Shown in pieces: positions 11,992 through 21,016 of a DNA stretch of 64,000 bases. The position numbers and the translations under genes were made by a program. Source of the stretch: Cephaloticoccus primus (lineage in GTDB: Bacteria > Verrucomicrobiota > Verrucomicrobiia > Opitutales > Opitutaceae); contig NZ_LSZQ01000052.1 in assembly GCF_001580015.1 (NCBI RefSeq), positions 1 to 64,000 on the forward strand, written 5' to 3'. Positions within the stretch are counted from its first letter, which is position 1. Each line of letters opens with the position of its first letter. The notes beneath the pieces are model-generated. The model saw only the letters and a program-made list of their open reading frames with translations. It was not told the origin of the DNA and did not search any database.

Positions 11992-13308
11992 TCAGCGCTG
12001 CGAGCTCTGGGTGAGGCAGGTGCGGATTGTTTCGGCCAGCGAGGCGGCGGCGCGGTTGATCTCGAAATTTTGTTCGTAGCACTCGCGCGCGGCGGAGCCC
12101 ATTTCCGCGCGAGCTGCGGGCGTGAGCGCGGCCCAGCGCGTCAGCAGTTCGTGTACGCCTGCCGCGGTATCGGGCGCGACGAGTCCGGCGTCTGCGGCGG
12201 CGATTTCGCGCCAGATGTTAACCTTGTCGCTGATCAAAACGGGGCGGCCACAGGCCATCGCTTCGGCCACCGCGATGCCGAAGTTTTCGTGATGGGAGGG
12301 CAGGATAAACGCTTCGCTGGCGAGCAGCGCACCCCACTTGAGGTCGTCTCCCAGCATCGGCAGCCACACGATGTCGGCGGAGCTCGCCGCGCGGGCAGCG
12401 GATTCGCCGTCGCGCAAATCGACTTGGGAAAGCCCGTGCGCCGCGGCCTGTTTTTGCAGCGCAGCCGGCAGGCGCGGGCTGCGTTCACAGGGGCCCGCAA
12501 TCACGAGGGCAGGCAGGGGTTCGCCGCCGCGCGTTTGGCGAAACTGCGCGAAGCCATCAATCAGCTCGTGCAGCCCTTTTTTGTGGTGGATCCGCCCCAG
12601 GAAGAGGATGAGGGAGCGCTCACGTAGCACGGGGAATTTCTCCCAAAATGCGCAGCGCAGCGCAGCATACTGCGCAGGCTCAACGGGTGGGCGGGCGGCA
12701 CCGTAAGCCACGACTCGCTCGTTAACCGCATAAGGGAAAAACGTCCGCCGCGCGCGCTGCCGCTCTTCCTCACAGGTAAAACACACCGCGCGCGCATCGC
12801 GCAGCACGCGCCCCTCGCGCCACCACCAGTAGAGCTGCTTCTTCAGGTGCTTGAGCGGGTAGCTGCGCGCGAACGTAGGATCGAGCATCCCATGCGGAAA
12901 AACAAAATACGGCGTGGCACTGCCGCGCAGGCTGGTGCGCACCGTGTGCCCCGCGTGCCACAGCCCTTGCACGATCACCGCATCGAAGCGGTCGCGCTCT
13001 GTGCGCAGCCAGCGCCCGAGCGTTTGCGCGCCTTCCCCACCCAAGGGGTGAAACACAAAACTCGCGCCCGCAGGCGGCGGGGTGTCCGGCGGATCGGCGG
13101 TCACCACTTCCACATGGTGCCCCAGCGCCCGCAGCGCAGCACTTGAGCGCAGCACCGACTCGGCGGGCCCGCCCGAAGCGCGCCGCAGCGTGTAGATCAC
13201 GCGCAAAATCCGCAGTGGCGGCTGCGACCTGCTCGCCGAGGAGGGTGCCCCCACGGCTTGTGTTTTGTCAGGTCGCGATTGCGTGGGTTCGGAGGCTGTG
13301 CTACTCAT
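11992..13308 (-). CDS. Glycosyltransferase, GT4 (GT-B) type
   Basis: Retaining GT-B glycosyltransferase of the GT4 family, probably acting in cell-surface polysaccharide or lipopolysaccharide synthesis. The 438-aa protein has an N-terminal acceptor domain starting at ILRVIYTLRRASGGPAESV, an interdomain strand LILFLGRIHHKKGLHEL at about residue 240, and the C-terminal donor-binding motif HENFGIAVAEAMACGRPVL with the E-X7-E arrangement. A Ser/Thr/Pro-rich stretch of about 30 residues precedes the first strand, so the true start may lie a little downstream of 13308. It is divergent from the Minf_1886 gene with only 12 bp between the start codons. The substrate cannot be told from sequence. Confidence 0.88.
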   Translation of the reverse strand: MSSTASEPTQSRPDKTQAVGAPSSASRSQPPLRILRVIYTLRRASGGPAESVLRSSAALRALGHHVEVVTADPPDTPPPAGASFVFHPLGGEGAQTLGRWLRTERDRFDAVIVQGLWHAGHTVRTSLRGSATPYFVFPHGMLDPTFARSYPLKHLKKQLYWWWREGRVLRDARAVCFTCEEERQRARRTFFPYAVNERVVAYGAARPPVEPAQYAALRCAFWEKFPVLRERSLILFLGRIHHKKGLHELIDGFAQFRQTRGGEPLPALVIAGPCERSPRLPAALQKQAAAHGLSQVDLRDGESAARAASSADIVWLPMLGDDLKWGALLASEAFILPSHHENFGIAVAEAMACGRPVLISDKVNIWREIAAADAGLVAPDTAAGVHELLTRWAALTPAARAEMGSAARECYEQNFEINRAAASLAETIRTCLTQSSQR

Positions 13309-13320
13309 GCGCCCAAGACT

Positions 13321-13860
13321 ATGTCACAACTGGATTTCCCGGAGATCATCGAGCTCATCTACAAAGAGGACACGCGCTATGCCAAGAAAGCTTACGACTT
13401 CGTCCGGCTCGGGCTGGACTACACGATCAAGGAGCGGCGCAAGCGCGACGCCAAGCGCACGGGTAAATCCACCCACGTGAGCGGCCCCGAGCTGCTCCAC
13501 GGCATGCGCGTCTACGCGCTCGATCAGTTTGGCCCGATGGCCAAGACCGTCCTCGGCGAGTGGGGTATCCACCGCTGCCGCGACTTTGGCGCGATCGTCT
13601 ACAACCTGATCGAGTACAACGTCTTCAGCAAAACCGCCGAGGACCGGCTCGAAGACTTCGAGGAGGTTTACGAATTCGACGAAGCCTTCACCACTCCCTT
13701 TCTGCCAAAGGCTGCAAGCGCCGGTCGTCCTGCAGATGCCACTGCAAACGGCAGCGACAAAAAGGCCGCTACCGAAGCTGAGGCGACCAAGGACAGCTCC
13801 ACTGCTCCCAAAGCCGCCGCCACCAAGCGCCCGCGCAAGCAAGCCGCGCCCAAGTCCTGA
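13321..13860 (+). CDS. Minf_1886 family protein of unknown function
   Basis: Small protein of the Minf_1886 family, a conserved group described from Verrucomicrobia and Planctomycetes without known function. The conserved core is the first 125 residues and includes RYAKKAYDFVRLGLDYT, THVSGPELLHGMRVYALDQFG and EWGIHRCRDFGAIVYNLIE. The last 50 residues are a low-complexity Ala/Lys/Thr/Pro tail ending in basic residues. The ATG at 13321 is used because the family core starts immediately after it; the frame extends upstream only into the divergent glycosyltransferase gene. It is a useful taxonomic marker for the PVC group. Confidence 0.88.
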   Translation: MSQLDFPEIIELIYKEDTRYAKKAYDFVRLGLDYTIKERRKRDAKRTGKSTHVSGPELLHGMRVYALDQFGPMAKTVLGEWGIHRCRDFGAIVYNLIEYNVFSKTAEDRLEDFEEVYEFDEAFTTPFLPKAASAGRPADATANGSDKKAATEAEATKDSSTAPKAAATKRPRKQAAPKS

Positions 13861-13955
13861 CCAGCACGCACCGCTTCGCACGCCCCCCCGCTCGCCTGTT
13901 CGCACTCAGGCTCTACGACACTCCCTCGCTCTCCCGCCCACCGCCTCTTCCCACC

Positions 13956-16607
13956 ATGCCCAAACCCATCGCGCGCACTCCCCGTCGCAGCAACTCAGCC
14001 GTCCACGCCTACCCCGACCTCAAACTCCTCGACCGCTTCGCCGACGAACAGGTCATCCGCCGCGTGCTCCCCAACGGGCTCACCCTCCTGATCAAGCCCG
14101 ACAGCCGCGCCCCCATCGCCTCCGTCCAGGTTTGGGTAAAAACCGGCTCCATCCACGAAAGCACCGACCTCGGCGCCGGGCTTTCCCACTACCTGGAGCA
14201 CATGCTCTTCAAAGGCACCCGCGCCCCACGCCCGCGCAGCGCCCGCCAGATCTCCGAGCAAGTGCAAACCCACGGCGGCACGATCAACGCCTACACCACC
14301 TTCGACCGCACCGTCTACTACATCGACCTGCCCGGCGAGCACGCCCCGCTCGCCCTCGACATCCTCAGCGGCATGGTGCTGCGCCCCAGCCTCGATAAGA
14401 CCGAAGCGGAAAAAGAGCGCGACGTCATCCTCCGCGAGATCGCGATGGGCGAAGACGATCCCGACCAGCGGCTTGCCCAAGCCCTCTTCTCGACCGCCTT
14501 TCGCCAGCACCCCTACGCGCACCCGATCATCGGCCACCGCGAGCTCTTCGCGGCAGTCACGCACGAGCGGCTGCTGCACTACTACCGCACGCGCTACGTG
14601 CCCGCCAACATGGTCGTGATCGTCGCGGGCGACGTCGTCCCCGGCGAAATCGAGTCACTCGTCGCGCAACACTTCGGCACCGCCGCGCCTCAGCCCCTCG
14701 CGCCCGTTTACGTGCCCGCCGAGCCGCCCCAGCTCGCCCCGCGCCATTGGGAAGAGTATGCCGACGTAGAGCTCACCCGTGCCGGCATCGCGTGGGCGAT
14801 CCCCGGCCTCGCCCACGCCGATACTCCCGCGCTCAACCTCCTGGCCCTGCTCCTCGGCGGCGGCGACAGCTCGATCCTCTGGCAATCCATCCGCGAAAAA
14901 AAAGGCCTCGTCCACTCTATCGACACCACGAGCTGGAACCCCGGCTCAAACGGCCTCTTCTACATCGCCTACACCTGCGACGCCGCCAAGCGCGAGCCTG
15001 CCATCGCTGCCATCCTCGCCGAGCTTGAGCGCGTAAAGCGCAAGCCCCCGAGCCCGGCCCAACTTCGCAAAGCCATCCGCCAGCTCGTCGTTGGCGAGAT
15101 CAATACCCGCAAGACAGTCAGCGGCCAGGCCTCACGCCTCGGCGCCGCCGAAGTCGTCGTCGGCGACCTCGCCTTTTCGCAAAGCTACTTCGCCCGCCTC
15201 GCCGCCCTGCGCCCCGCCGACATCCAGCAAGCCGCCGCGCGCTACCTCGTCGCGCAAAGCTCCAGCACCGTCTCGCTCAACCCCAAATCGGCGCGCGCGG
15301 ATGAAGCCTCCGCAGGCCTGGCCGCCGCCCCGAAGCGCGCCCAAAAAAGCCGCGCAAAATCCGCCGTGGCAAACGCCGCGCCCCAGCCCTTTCAATCGCT
15401 CACGCTGTCCAACGGCGCGCGCCTCCTCCTGCGCCCCGACCACTCGCTGCCCAACGTGCACCTGCGCCTCTGCGGTCTCGGCGGCGGCCTCTACGAACCC
15501 GCTGACCGGCGCGGCGCGACCAGCCTGCTCGCCACGCTCCTGACCAAGGACACACAGCGAAACACCGCCGCCCAGGTTGCCCAAAGAATAGAAGAAGTCG
15601 GCGGCAGCTTTTATCCGATGTCGGGTAACAACGCCTTCGGCCTCGCCCTCGAAGTCCTCCCCGGCGACCTGCCGCTCGCGCATCAACTCCTCGCCGATGC
15701 CATCCTGCGCCCGGCCTTCCTCCAAAGCACACTGAAGCAAGAGCGCGCCGCGCAAATCGCCGCCCTCCAGGACGACAACGACAACCCCGTCAGCTTCGGG
15801 CTGCGGCAGCTCCGGCGCCACTTCTTCGGCGCGCACCCACTCGCCATCGGCCCCAATGGCGAAGAGCACGCACTCGCGCGCATCACCACCCACGACCTGG
15901 CCGAGCTCCACGCACGGCTCACCTCCCCCGCAAACCTCGTCTTCGTCGCCACCGGCGACTTCGAGCCGCGCGCAATGGAAAAAGCCGCGCGCAAACTCCT
16001 TGGCCAAATCCCCGACGGCTCCACAGCCCCCGCCGCTCCGCCCTTCACCGGCCCGAGCAAAGCCGCCGCGTTTAAGGAAACCCAGCCCCAGGCCCAAGCC
16101 GTCGTCTTTGAGGCTTATCCGGCGCCCTCGATTCGCGAAGACGCCTTTTTTGTCAGCGAAGTGATGGACGAACTCTTTAGCGGCATGTCCTCGCGACTCT
16201 TTGAGCGCGTGCGCGAAAAACTCGCCCTCGCCTACTACGTGCGCTCCTCGCGCGTGATCGGGACCGACGCCAGCATGTTCTATTTTTACGCGGGCACCGA
16301 GCCCGGAAAGGAAGCTGCCGTGCTGCGCGAAATCCAAGCCGAGATCGCCCGCGTGGCCCGCGGAGCCGTCACCTCTGCCGAGCTCGCCCGCTGCAAAACC
16401 CGGCTCAAAGCCGGACACCGCATGGGCCTGCAAACCAACTCGCAGCGCGCCCTCCAGGCCGCCCTCAACACCCTCTACGACCGCCCCGCAGACGACACCG
16501 AAGACTACGCCCAGCGCATCGACTCCGTGACCCGCGCCGAGCTCAGCGCCTTCGCCAAGAAATACCTCCGCCCCACCCAACGCCTCCAACTCACCCTCAG
16601 CCCCTGA
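13956..16607 (+). CDS. M16 family zinc metalloprotease (insulinase-like, double domain)
   Basis: Peptidase of the M16 family with two tandem M16 halves in 883 aa. The first half carries the inverted zinc motif HYLEH at residues 78-82 and a downstream glutamate in DVILREIAM near residue 161, so it should be catalytic. The second half, from about residue 470 (QPFQSLTLSNGARLLL), lacks an HXXEH motif and is presumably the structural partner, as in other double-domain M16 enzymes. An Ala/Lys-rich linker joins the halves. No signal peptide is evident at ATG 13956, although such proteases are often envelope-associated. The 95-bp gap to the upstream gene is consistent with co-transcription. Confidence 0.92.
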   Translation: MPKPIARTPRRSNSAVHAYPDLKLLDRFADEQVIRRVLPNGLTLLIKPDSRAPIASVQVWVKTGSIHESTDLGAGLSHYLEHMLFKGTRAPRPRSARQISEQVQTHGGTINAYTTFDRTVYYIDLPGEHAPLALDILSGMVLRPSLDKTEAEKERDVILREIAMGEDDPDQRLAQALFSTAFRQHPYAHPIIGHRELFAAVTHERLLHYYRTRYVPANMVVIVAGDVVPGEIESLVAQHFGTAAPQPLAPVYVPAEPPQLAPRHWEEYADVELTRAGIAWAIPGLAHADTPALNLLALLLGGGDSSILWQSIREKKGLVHSIDTTSWNPGSNGLFYIAYTCDAAKREPAIAAILAELERVKRKPPSPAQLRKAIRQLVVGEINTRKTVSGQASRLGAAEVVVGDLAFSQSYFARLAALRPADIQQAAARYLVAQSSSTVSLNPKSARADEASAGLAAAPKRAQKSRAKSAVANAAPQPFQSLTLSNGARLLLRPDHSLPNVHLRLCGLGGGLYEPADRRGATSLLATLLTKDTQRNTAAQVAQRIEEVGGSFYPMSGNNAFGLALEVLPGDLPLAHQLLADAILRPAFLQSTLKQERAAQIAALQDDNDNPVSFGLRQLRRHFFGAHPLAIGPNGEEHALARITTHDLAELHARLTSPANLVFVATGDFEPRAMEKAARKLLGQIPDGSTAPAAPPFTGPSKAAAFKETQPQAQAVVFEAYPAPSIREDAFFVSEVMDELFSGMSSRLFERVREKLALAYYVRSSRVIGTDASMFYFYAGTEPGKEAAVLREIQAEIARVARGAVTSAELARCKTRLKAGHRMGLQTNSQRALQAALNTLYDRPADDTEDYAQRIDSVTRAELSAFAKKYLRPTQRLQLTLSP

Positions 16608-16845
16608 CTCGCAAGGAGGTCACGGCCGCCATTCACTTGGGAGCGCACGCCAGCGCACACTCTGCACGCGCCGAAAAACCAGCATGTATGCCGCGACGCG
16701 GGAGGAGGCTGCGGGCCCGCCAGTCTCATTTTTGTTTCGCTCAGTGCGGCGTGGATCGCAGGCGGTGGCCGCCCCCATCCCCGCCCACCCGACATGGGGG
16801 AATGCCAACGCCGCCTTCCCTCCCCTCCCGCACACTCTCTTCCCC

Positions 16846-17637
16846 TCAAGTATTTCCCTGGGCGAGGCCGCGGGTGCACTTGGCGGCGAATTCCCGCATG
16901 CGCTGGAACTCCGCGCTTTGCGCCAGCGGGTGGGCCGCAATCCGCTCCAGTGCCTGACTGCGGTTTAGCCCTTCGCGGAAGAGGATGCGGTAGAGCTGCT
17001 TCACGCGCTCCAGAGGCTCGCCCGCAAAGCCGCGCCGCTCCAGCCCGACTTTGTTAATCGCGCGGATGACGGCGGGCTGCCCGTCGGCGATGACAAAGGG
17101 CGCGATATCCTGGACGACTTTCGCGTAGGCGCTGACCATCGCGTAGGCACCGATGCGGCAAAACTGGTGCACGCCACAGACCGCACCGAGCACCGCGTAG
17201 TCTTCGACGACGACGTGTCCGGCGAGCCCCACGGAATTGCTCATGATGATGTGGTCGCCGAGCTGGCAATCGTGCGCCACGTGGCAATACGCGAGGATGT
17301 GGTTGTGCGAGCCGATCCGCGTGAGGTCGCCATCGGCAGTCGCCGCGTGCACGCTGACGTATTCGCGAAAGACATTGTGCGAGCCGATCCGCACGCCCGG
17401 CTGGCCGCCTTTGTACTTCAGGTCCTGCGTCTTCGCGCCGATTGAGCAAAAGGGAAAAACCTCGCAGTGCGGCCCGAGCTCCGTGTCGCCCTCCACGCTC
17501 GCATGATGGTGCAGCCGCGTGCCCGCACCGAGGCGGACGCCCGCCCCCACGTAGGCAAACGCACCGATCTCCACGCCCTCGCCAAGCTCGGCAGCGGGGG
17601 AGACGAGTGCAGTGGGGTGGATGCGCGTGGTGCTCAT
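16846..17637 (-). CDS. lpxA: UDP-N-acetylglucosamine acyltransferase LpxA
   Basis: First enzyme of lipid A synthesis; it transfers a 3-hydroxyacyl chain from ACP to UDP-GlcNAc. The 263-aa protein shows the left-handed beta-helix hexapeptide pattern throughout the first 185 residues (IHPTALVSP, IGAFAYVGAGV, IGSHNHILAYCHVAHDCQLG) and the catalytic histidine within HVAHDC. The helical C-terminal domain starts at about residue 195. It lies downstream of and parallel to lpxC-fabZ with a 215-bp gap, so the two probably form a lipid A operon. It shows that the organism makes lipopolysaccharide. Confidence 0.96.
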   Translation of the reverse strand: MSTTRIHPTALVSPAAELGEGVEIGAFAYVGAGVRLGAGTRLHHHASVEGDTELGPHCEVFPFCSIGAKTQDLKYKGGQPGVRIGSHNVFREYVSVHAATADGDLTRIGSHNHILAYCHVAHDCQLGDHIIMSNSVGLAGHVVVEDYAVLGAVCGVHQFCRIGAYAMVSAYAKVVQDIAPFVIADGQPAVIRAINKVGLERRGFAGEPLERVKQLYRILFREGLNRSQALERIAAHPLAQSAEFQRMREFAAKCTRGLAQGNT

Positions 17638-17852
17638 GTTTTTTTGGGAATTACGAAACGGGGAAACAAAGGCGGAAGAACGAGGAGTGGTTCGGGCAGT
17701 GCGAGCAGTCAGAGTGCTTCAGGGGAAACGGGTGCGTTGGGAAAAAGCTCGGCCAGGGGCGTGATTTTTTTCGAGCGGCAGCGCGGGTAAGCCCCTTTCC
17801 AATCTTCGCCGAGCTCAGCCACACGGCCCCGCCCAGTCACCACAGTGGCTTC

Positions 17853-19181
17853 CTATTCGTCGCCCTCCTCGACGACGCCAAACATGAGTTCAGCCGAGGA
17901 GACGACCTGGCCATCGACCGTGCAGTTGCACTCGGCGACGGCGAGTTTCGCCCCGCGCATTTTGGTGATCTTGGCGTTGATGATGACCTGGTCGCCGGGG
18001 CGCACGGGTTTGCGAAATTTCACCTTATCCGCGCTCATGAAAAAGGGCGTGCCGCCATTGGACTTGGTCATCTTGCGCAGGAGGATGATGCCTGCGGCCT
18101 GCGCCATCGCTTCGAGCTGGAGGACGCCGGGCATGACCGGATTTTCGGGAAAGTGGCCCGAGAAATACGGCTCGTTAATCGTCACGTTCTTGATCGCGAC
18201 GAGCTCGTCTTCGCCGATGAACTCGACCACGCGGTCGATCATCACGAAGGGATAGCGGTGCGGGATCGTATCGAGGATGCGGCGGATATCGAGCGAGGTC
18301 TCGGTCGGCAGCAGGGTGGCCGGGCGCGGCTTTTTCTTGCGCGGTTTTTTCGCTTCCTGGAGCCGCTCGAAAAGCGCCTTGGTGAGCTCGGCGTTGATGG
18401 CGTGGCCGGGGCGCATCGCGATGATGTGCGCCTTGAGCGGGAGGCCGAGCAGCACCACGTCGCCGATGATATCGAGGATCTTGTGGCGGACGAATTCGTC
18501 GGCGAAGCGCAGCGGCTCCTTCGAGATGATTTTATCGCCTTTGATCACCACCGCGCAGTCGAGCGAGCCGCCCTTGATTTTGCCGAGTTTGAGGAGCTCC
18601 TCTATGTCTTCGTAAATCGTAAATGTGCGCGCGGCGGCGACCTGCGTAATGTACGTGTCGGGATCGATCGAGAGCGAGAGGTGCTGCGTGTGGATGCCGC
18701 GATTGTCGGAGGAGGTGCAGGAGATTTTGAGCTCGTTGGCGGGCAGCGCGATGATCGAGGAGTCGCCGCGCGTGACCGAGACCGGCGCATCCAGCGTGAA
18801 GTACTCGCGCTCGGCGGCCTGCTCGACCGGCTCGCCCTGGAGGATCAGGTTGACGAAGGGCTTGGCCGAGCCGTCGAGGATCGGTGGCTCCGAGGCGTTC
18901 ATCTCGATCACCACATTATCCACGCCGCAGCCGTGCAGCGCGCTCAACACGTGCTCCACCGTGTGGATCTTCGCGTGGCCGCTCTGGATCGTGGTCGCGC
19001 GCACGAGGTCGCCCACCTGATCGATGCGCGGGCGCAGCTCGGGCGCGCCGCTCAGGTCGATACGCTTGAAAACGATCCCGTGATTGGCCGGAGCGGGCTT
19101 CAAAGTCAGGGTGACGGCCTCGCCCGTGTGCAGGGCATTACCTTGGATGGAGACCTCACGCGCGAGGGTGCGTTGTTTCAT
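17853..19181 (-). CDS. lpxC-fabZ: Bifunctional LpxC deacetylase / FabZ dehydratase fusion
   Basis: Natural fusion of the zinc deacetylase LpxC with the 3-hydroxyacyl-ACP dehydratase FabZ in 442 aa. The LpxC part (residues 1-280) has [20 protein letters not shown] and the zinc ligands in [10 protein letters not shown] basic linker PRKKKPRP leads to FabZ (about 295-442) with [22 protein letters not shown] and LQLEAMAQ, which hold the catalytic His and Glu. The fusion couples the committed step of lipid A synthesis to the enzyme that competes for hydroxyacyl-ACP. Similar fusions are known in Bacteroidetes and some PVC bacteria. The deacetylase and dehydratase sites both look intact. Confidence 0.96.
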   Translation of the reverse strand: MKQRTLAREVSIQGNALHTGEAVTLTLKPAPANHGIVFKRIDLSGAPELRPRIDQVGDLVRATTIQSGHAKIHTVEHVLSALHGCGVDNVVIEMNASEPPILDGSAKPFVNLILQGEPVEQAAEREYFTLDAPVSVTRGDSSIIALPANELKISCTSSDNRGIHTQHLSLSIDPDTYITQVAAARTFTIYEDIEELLKLGKIKGGSLDCAVVIKGDKIISKEPLRFADEFVRHKILDIIGDVVLLGLPLKAHIIAMRPGHAINAELTKALFERLQEAKKPRKKKPRPATLLPTETSLDIRRILDTIPHRYPFVMIDRVVEFIGEDELVAIKNVTINEPYFSGHFPENPVMPGVLQLEAMAQAAGIILLRKMTKSNGGTPFFMSADKVKFRKPVRPGDQVIINAKITKMRGAKLAVAECNCTVDGQVVSSAELMFGVVEEGDE

Positions 19182-19515
19182 AGAAAGAAAGGCGGCGAGG
19201 CTGCCAGCGCGGCGGGGCCTATGACAAGTACCGAGAGCGTGCCAAGCGCAGCCGCCGCGCCGCGAGCCCGCGGCTCTCAGTACCGAACGGGCACCCGACG
19301 AGCGCGCGAGTACCGATCAATTTGGCAGAAAACTCTGCAAGGCCGACTCAGCCACACGCCACACCGCCCCATATCGCGCCTATCGCTCCGGCCCCTGTGC
19401 GCAAGAACACCACTGACCTGCGAAAAAAACGGTACGGCGACTCCTTGACCTCGTGGAGCGGCTTCGCCTACTGGCTTGGCCTTTTTTCGCCAACCCAACT
19501 CGACACACGCACCAC
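19182..19515. promoter_or_regulatory. Divergent promoter region between lpxC-fabZ and efp
   Basis: No gene is supported in these 334 bases. The octamer AGTACCGA occurs three times on the plus strand, at 19227-19234, 19279-19286 and 19309-19316. A GC-rich inverted repeat GCCGCGAG/CCCGCGGC lies between the first two copies. The region must hold promoters for both directions, but I cannot place -35/-10 boxes with confidence. Confidence 0.4.
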
Positions 19516-20073
19516 ATGCCCGCAGCCAACGACATCCGCAAAGGCCAAGTCATCAAATTCCACGGCGAGCCCCACCTCGTCATGGAGACCCAGCACCGCA
19601 CGCCCGGGAACCTCCGCGCCTTTGTGCAGGTAAAGATGCGCAACTTGCGCTACGGCAAGGCACTCGACCAGCGCTTCACCTCCACCGAGCCCGTCGAAGT
19701 CCTCACCACCGACCGACGCACGCTGGAGTTTAGCTACGCGGATCGCGGCACCTACGCCTTCATGGATCCGGAGACCTATGACCAGATCGAGCTGAGCGAG
19801 CAAACCATCGGCGACCTCAAAAACTACCTCGCCCCCGGCGGGCGCGTCGACGTGCTCTTCGTCGACGGCGTCCCCCTCAACGTCGACCTCCCCTCCTCGG
19901 TTGAGCTGAAAGTCACCGAAAGCGCCGACGGCATCAAGGGCGACACCGCCAGCAACGTGCAAAAACCCGCCACGCTCGAAACCGGCCTCATCGTCCAGGT
20001 CCCCCTCTTCATCAAGGAAGGCGAGACCATCAAGGTCAGCACTATCGACGGCTCCTACATGGGCCGCGCCTAA
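19516..20073 (+). CDS. efp: Elongation factor P with Asn at the modification position
   Basis: EF-P rescues ribosomes stalled at proline stretches. The 185-aa protein has all three beta-barrel domains, with KGDTASNVQKPATLETGLIVQVP in domain III. In the domain I loop that reaches the peptidyl transferase centre, the usual PGK or PGR is replaced by PGNLRAF, so residue 32 is asparagine at the position that is beta-lysylated (EpmA), rhamnosylated (EarP) or otherwise modified in well-studied bacteria. No EF-P modification gene is seen nearby. The ATG at 19516 gives the family N-terminus. The next feature downstream is a strong terminator. Confidence 0.95.
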   Translation: MPAANDIRKGQVIKFHGEPHLVMETQHRTPGNLRAFVQVKMRNLRYGKALDQRFTSTEPVEVLTTDRRTLEFSYADRGTYAFMDPETYDQIELSEQTIGDLKNYLAPGGRVDVLFVDGVPLNVDLPSSVELKVTESADGIKGDTASNVQKPATLETGLIVQVPLFIKEGETIKVSTIDGSYMGRA

Positions 20074-20132
20074 GGGAGCGTGCACACGACCGGAGCGACT
20101 GCTTTTTTTCAGACCTCCCGTTTTTCACCCCA

Positions 20133-20164
20133 AAGCCGCAGCCACGATTGGCTGCGGCTTTTTT
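20133..20164 (+). terminator. Rho-independent terminator after efp
   Basis: Stem AAGCCGCAGCC / GGCTGCGGCTT with a short ACGATT loop, followed by TTTTT. It lies 60 bp past the efp stop codon. Confidence 0.88.
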
Positions 20165-20295
20165 GTCGGCCAGCGGGACCAACCAAGCAGCCGAATACGG
20201 CTTTGCATTGCAGTAAAAGAGCAGCACAATCCGGCACCAGAAAAAGCCCGCCCCCGCCGGAAGAAACGAGCACCGCCACCACCGCGACACCGCAA

Positions 20296-20784
20296 ATGAG
20301 CACCGCAACAACAGTTGAGGACGTCGTCCCTGAGCACGAAGTGCGCTCGCGGACCCGACAGCTCCACGCGGCAGCAGCCAGCGCGAGGAGCGCGGAAAAT
20401 AGCGGCAACAACGCGCTATCGCTAACCTCTCTGGCAATCGCGCTGGCAGCACTTGCAATCGCCGCGTTTGCCTACCTGAACAGCAGAATTGATAACCTGG
20501 ACAGGAAGATCGATGGCGTCGCAGCAGACCTGCGAGCTGAAATCAGAACTCTATCCGAACGAAATGATGCCAAGTTTGAAAGAGTAGATACAAAGATAGA
20601 AAGGCTGGATGCCAAAATCGAAAAACTCGGCGAGCAGATGGATACAAAGATCGCGAAACTGGATACCAAAATAAACAAACTCAGTGAACAGATGGATGCC
20701 AAAATCGATAAATTAGACGCGAAAATCGATAAACTCAGTGAACAGATGACCCAGTTGATCATTAATCAGCAAAGGGCGAACTAG
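20296..20784 (+). CDS. Membrane-anchored coiled-coil protein with 18-residue repeats
   Basis: Not recognised as a named family. From ATG 20296 the 162-aa protein has a polar N-terminus, one membrane helix at about residues 47-67 (LSLTSLAIALAALAIAAFAY), and a long C-terminal coiled coil. The coil contains three tandem 18-residue repeats of the type DTKIxKLDxKIxKLSEQM, preceded by a related unit DAKFERVDTKIERL. The regular Ile/Leu spacing fits an oligomeric bundle outside or inside the membrane. The frame is open upstream to 20080, but that would start before the efp terminator hairpin, so the 20296 start is preferred. A terminator follows about 90 bp downstream, making this a single-gene unit. 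Confidence 0.7.
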   Translation: MSTATTVEDVVPEHEVRSRTRQLHAAAASARSAENSGNNALSLTSLAIALAALAIAAFAYLNSRIDNLDRKIDGVAADLRAEIRTLSERNDAKFERVDTKIERLDAKIEKLGEQMDTKIAKLDTKINKLSEQMDAKIDKLDAKIDKLSEQMTQLIINQQRAN

Positions 20785-20876
20785 TATCACCTATCCCCTG
20801 AAGACTGCTCATCCGGATTATGGCTAATAGCCCATAAACGTCTAAATCTCACCGATTCCCAGTTTTCAGATCCTCT

Positions 20877-20909
20877 AAAAAACGCAGCCAGTCTGGGCTG
20901 CGTTTTTTT
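20877..20909 (+). terminator. Rho-independent terminator after the coiled-coil gene
   Basis: Stem ACGCAGCC / GGCTGCGT flanked by an A-run on the left and a run of seven T on the right. The symmetric A and T runs mean it could also act on transcripts from recN, which converges from the other side. Confidence 0.85.
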
Positions 20910-21016
20910 GTGCGCCGTATTATCCCCGCCCCGTTATATGCGCCCAAACTCCCGAACGTGAGCGCCCCCTCTTCGATTCGGAGCAGGGCAGAGCGCGGCA
21001 ACACGCGTACGATGCG

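Noticed and set aside
16613-16620. Perfect AAGGAGGT Shine-Dalgarno-like site after the M16 protease
   Set aside because: No start codon with a credible frame follows at suitable distance, so it is taken as chance.
20080-20295. Longer start for the coiled-coil protein
   Set aside because: It would begin before the efp terminator hairpin and read through it; the added residues look like translated intergenic DNA.
20560-20750. CRISPR-like periodic repeats
   Set aside because: The 54-bp periodicity is the DNA of the 18-residue coiled-coil units and is in frame; no spacers or cas genes are present. No CRISPR array was seen anywhere in the window.
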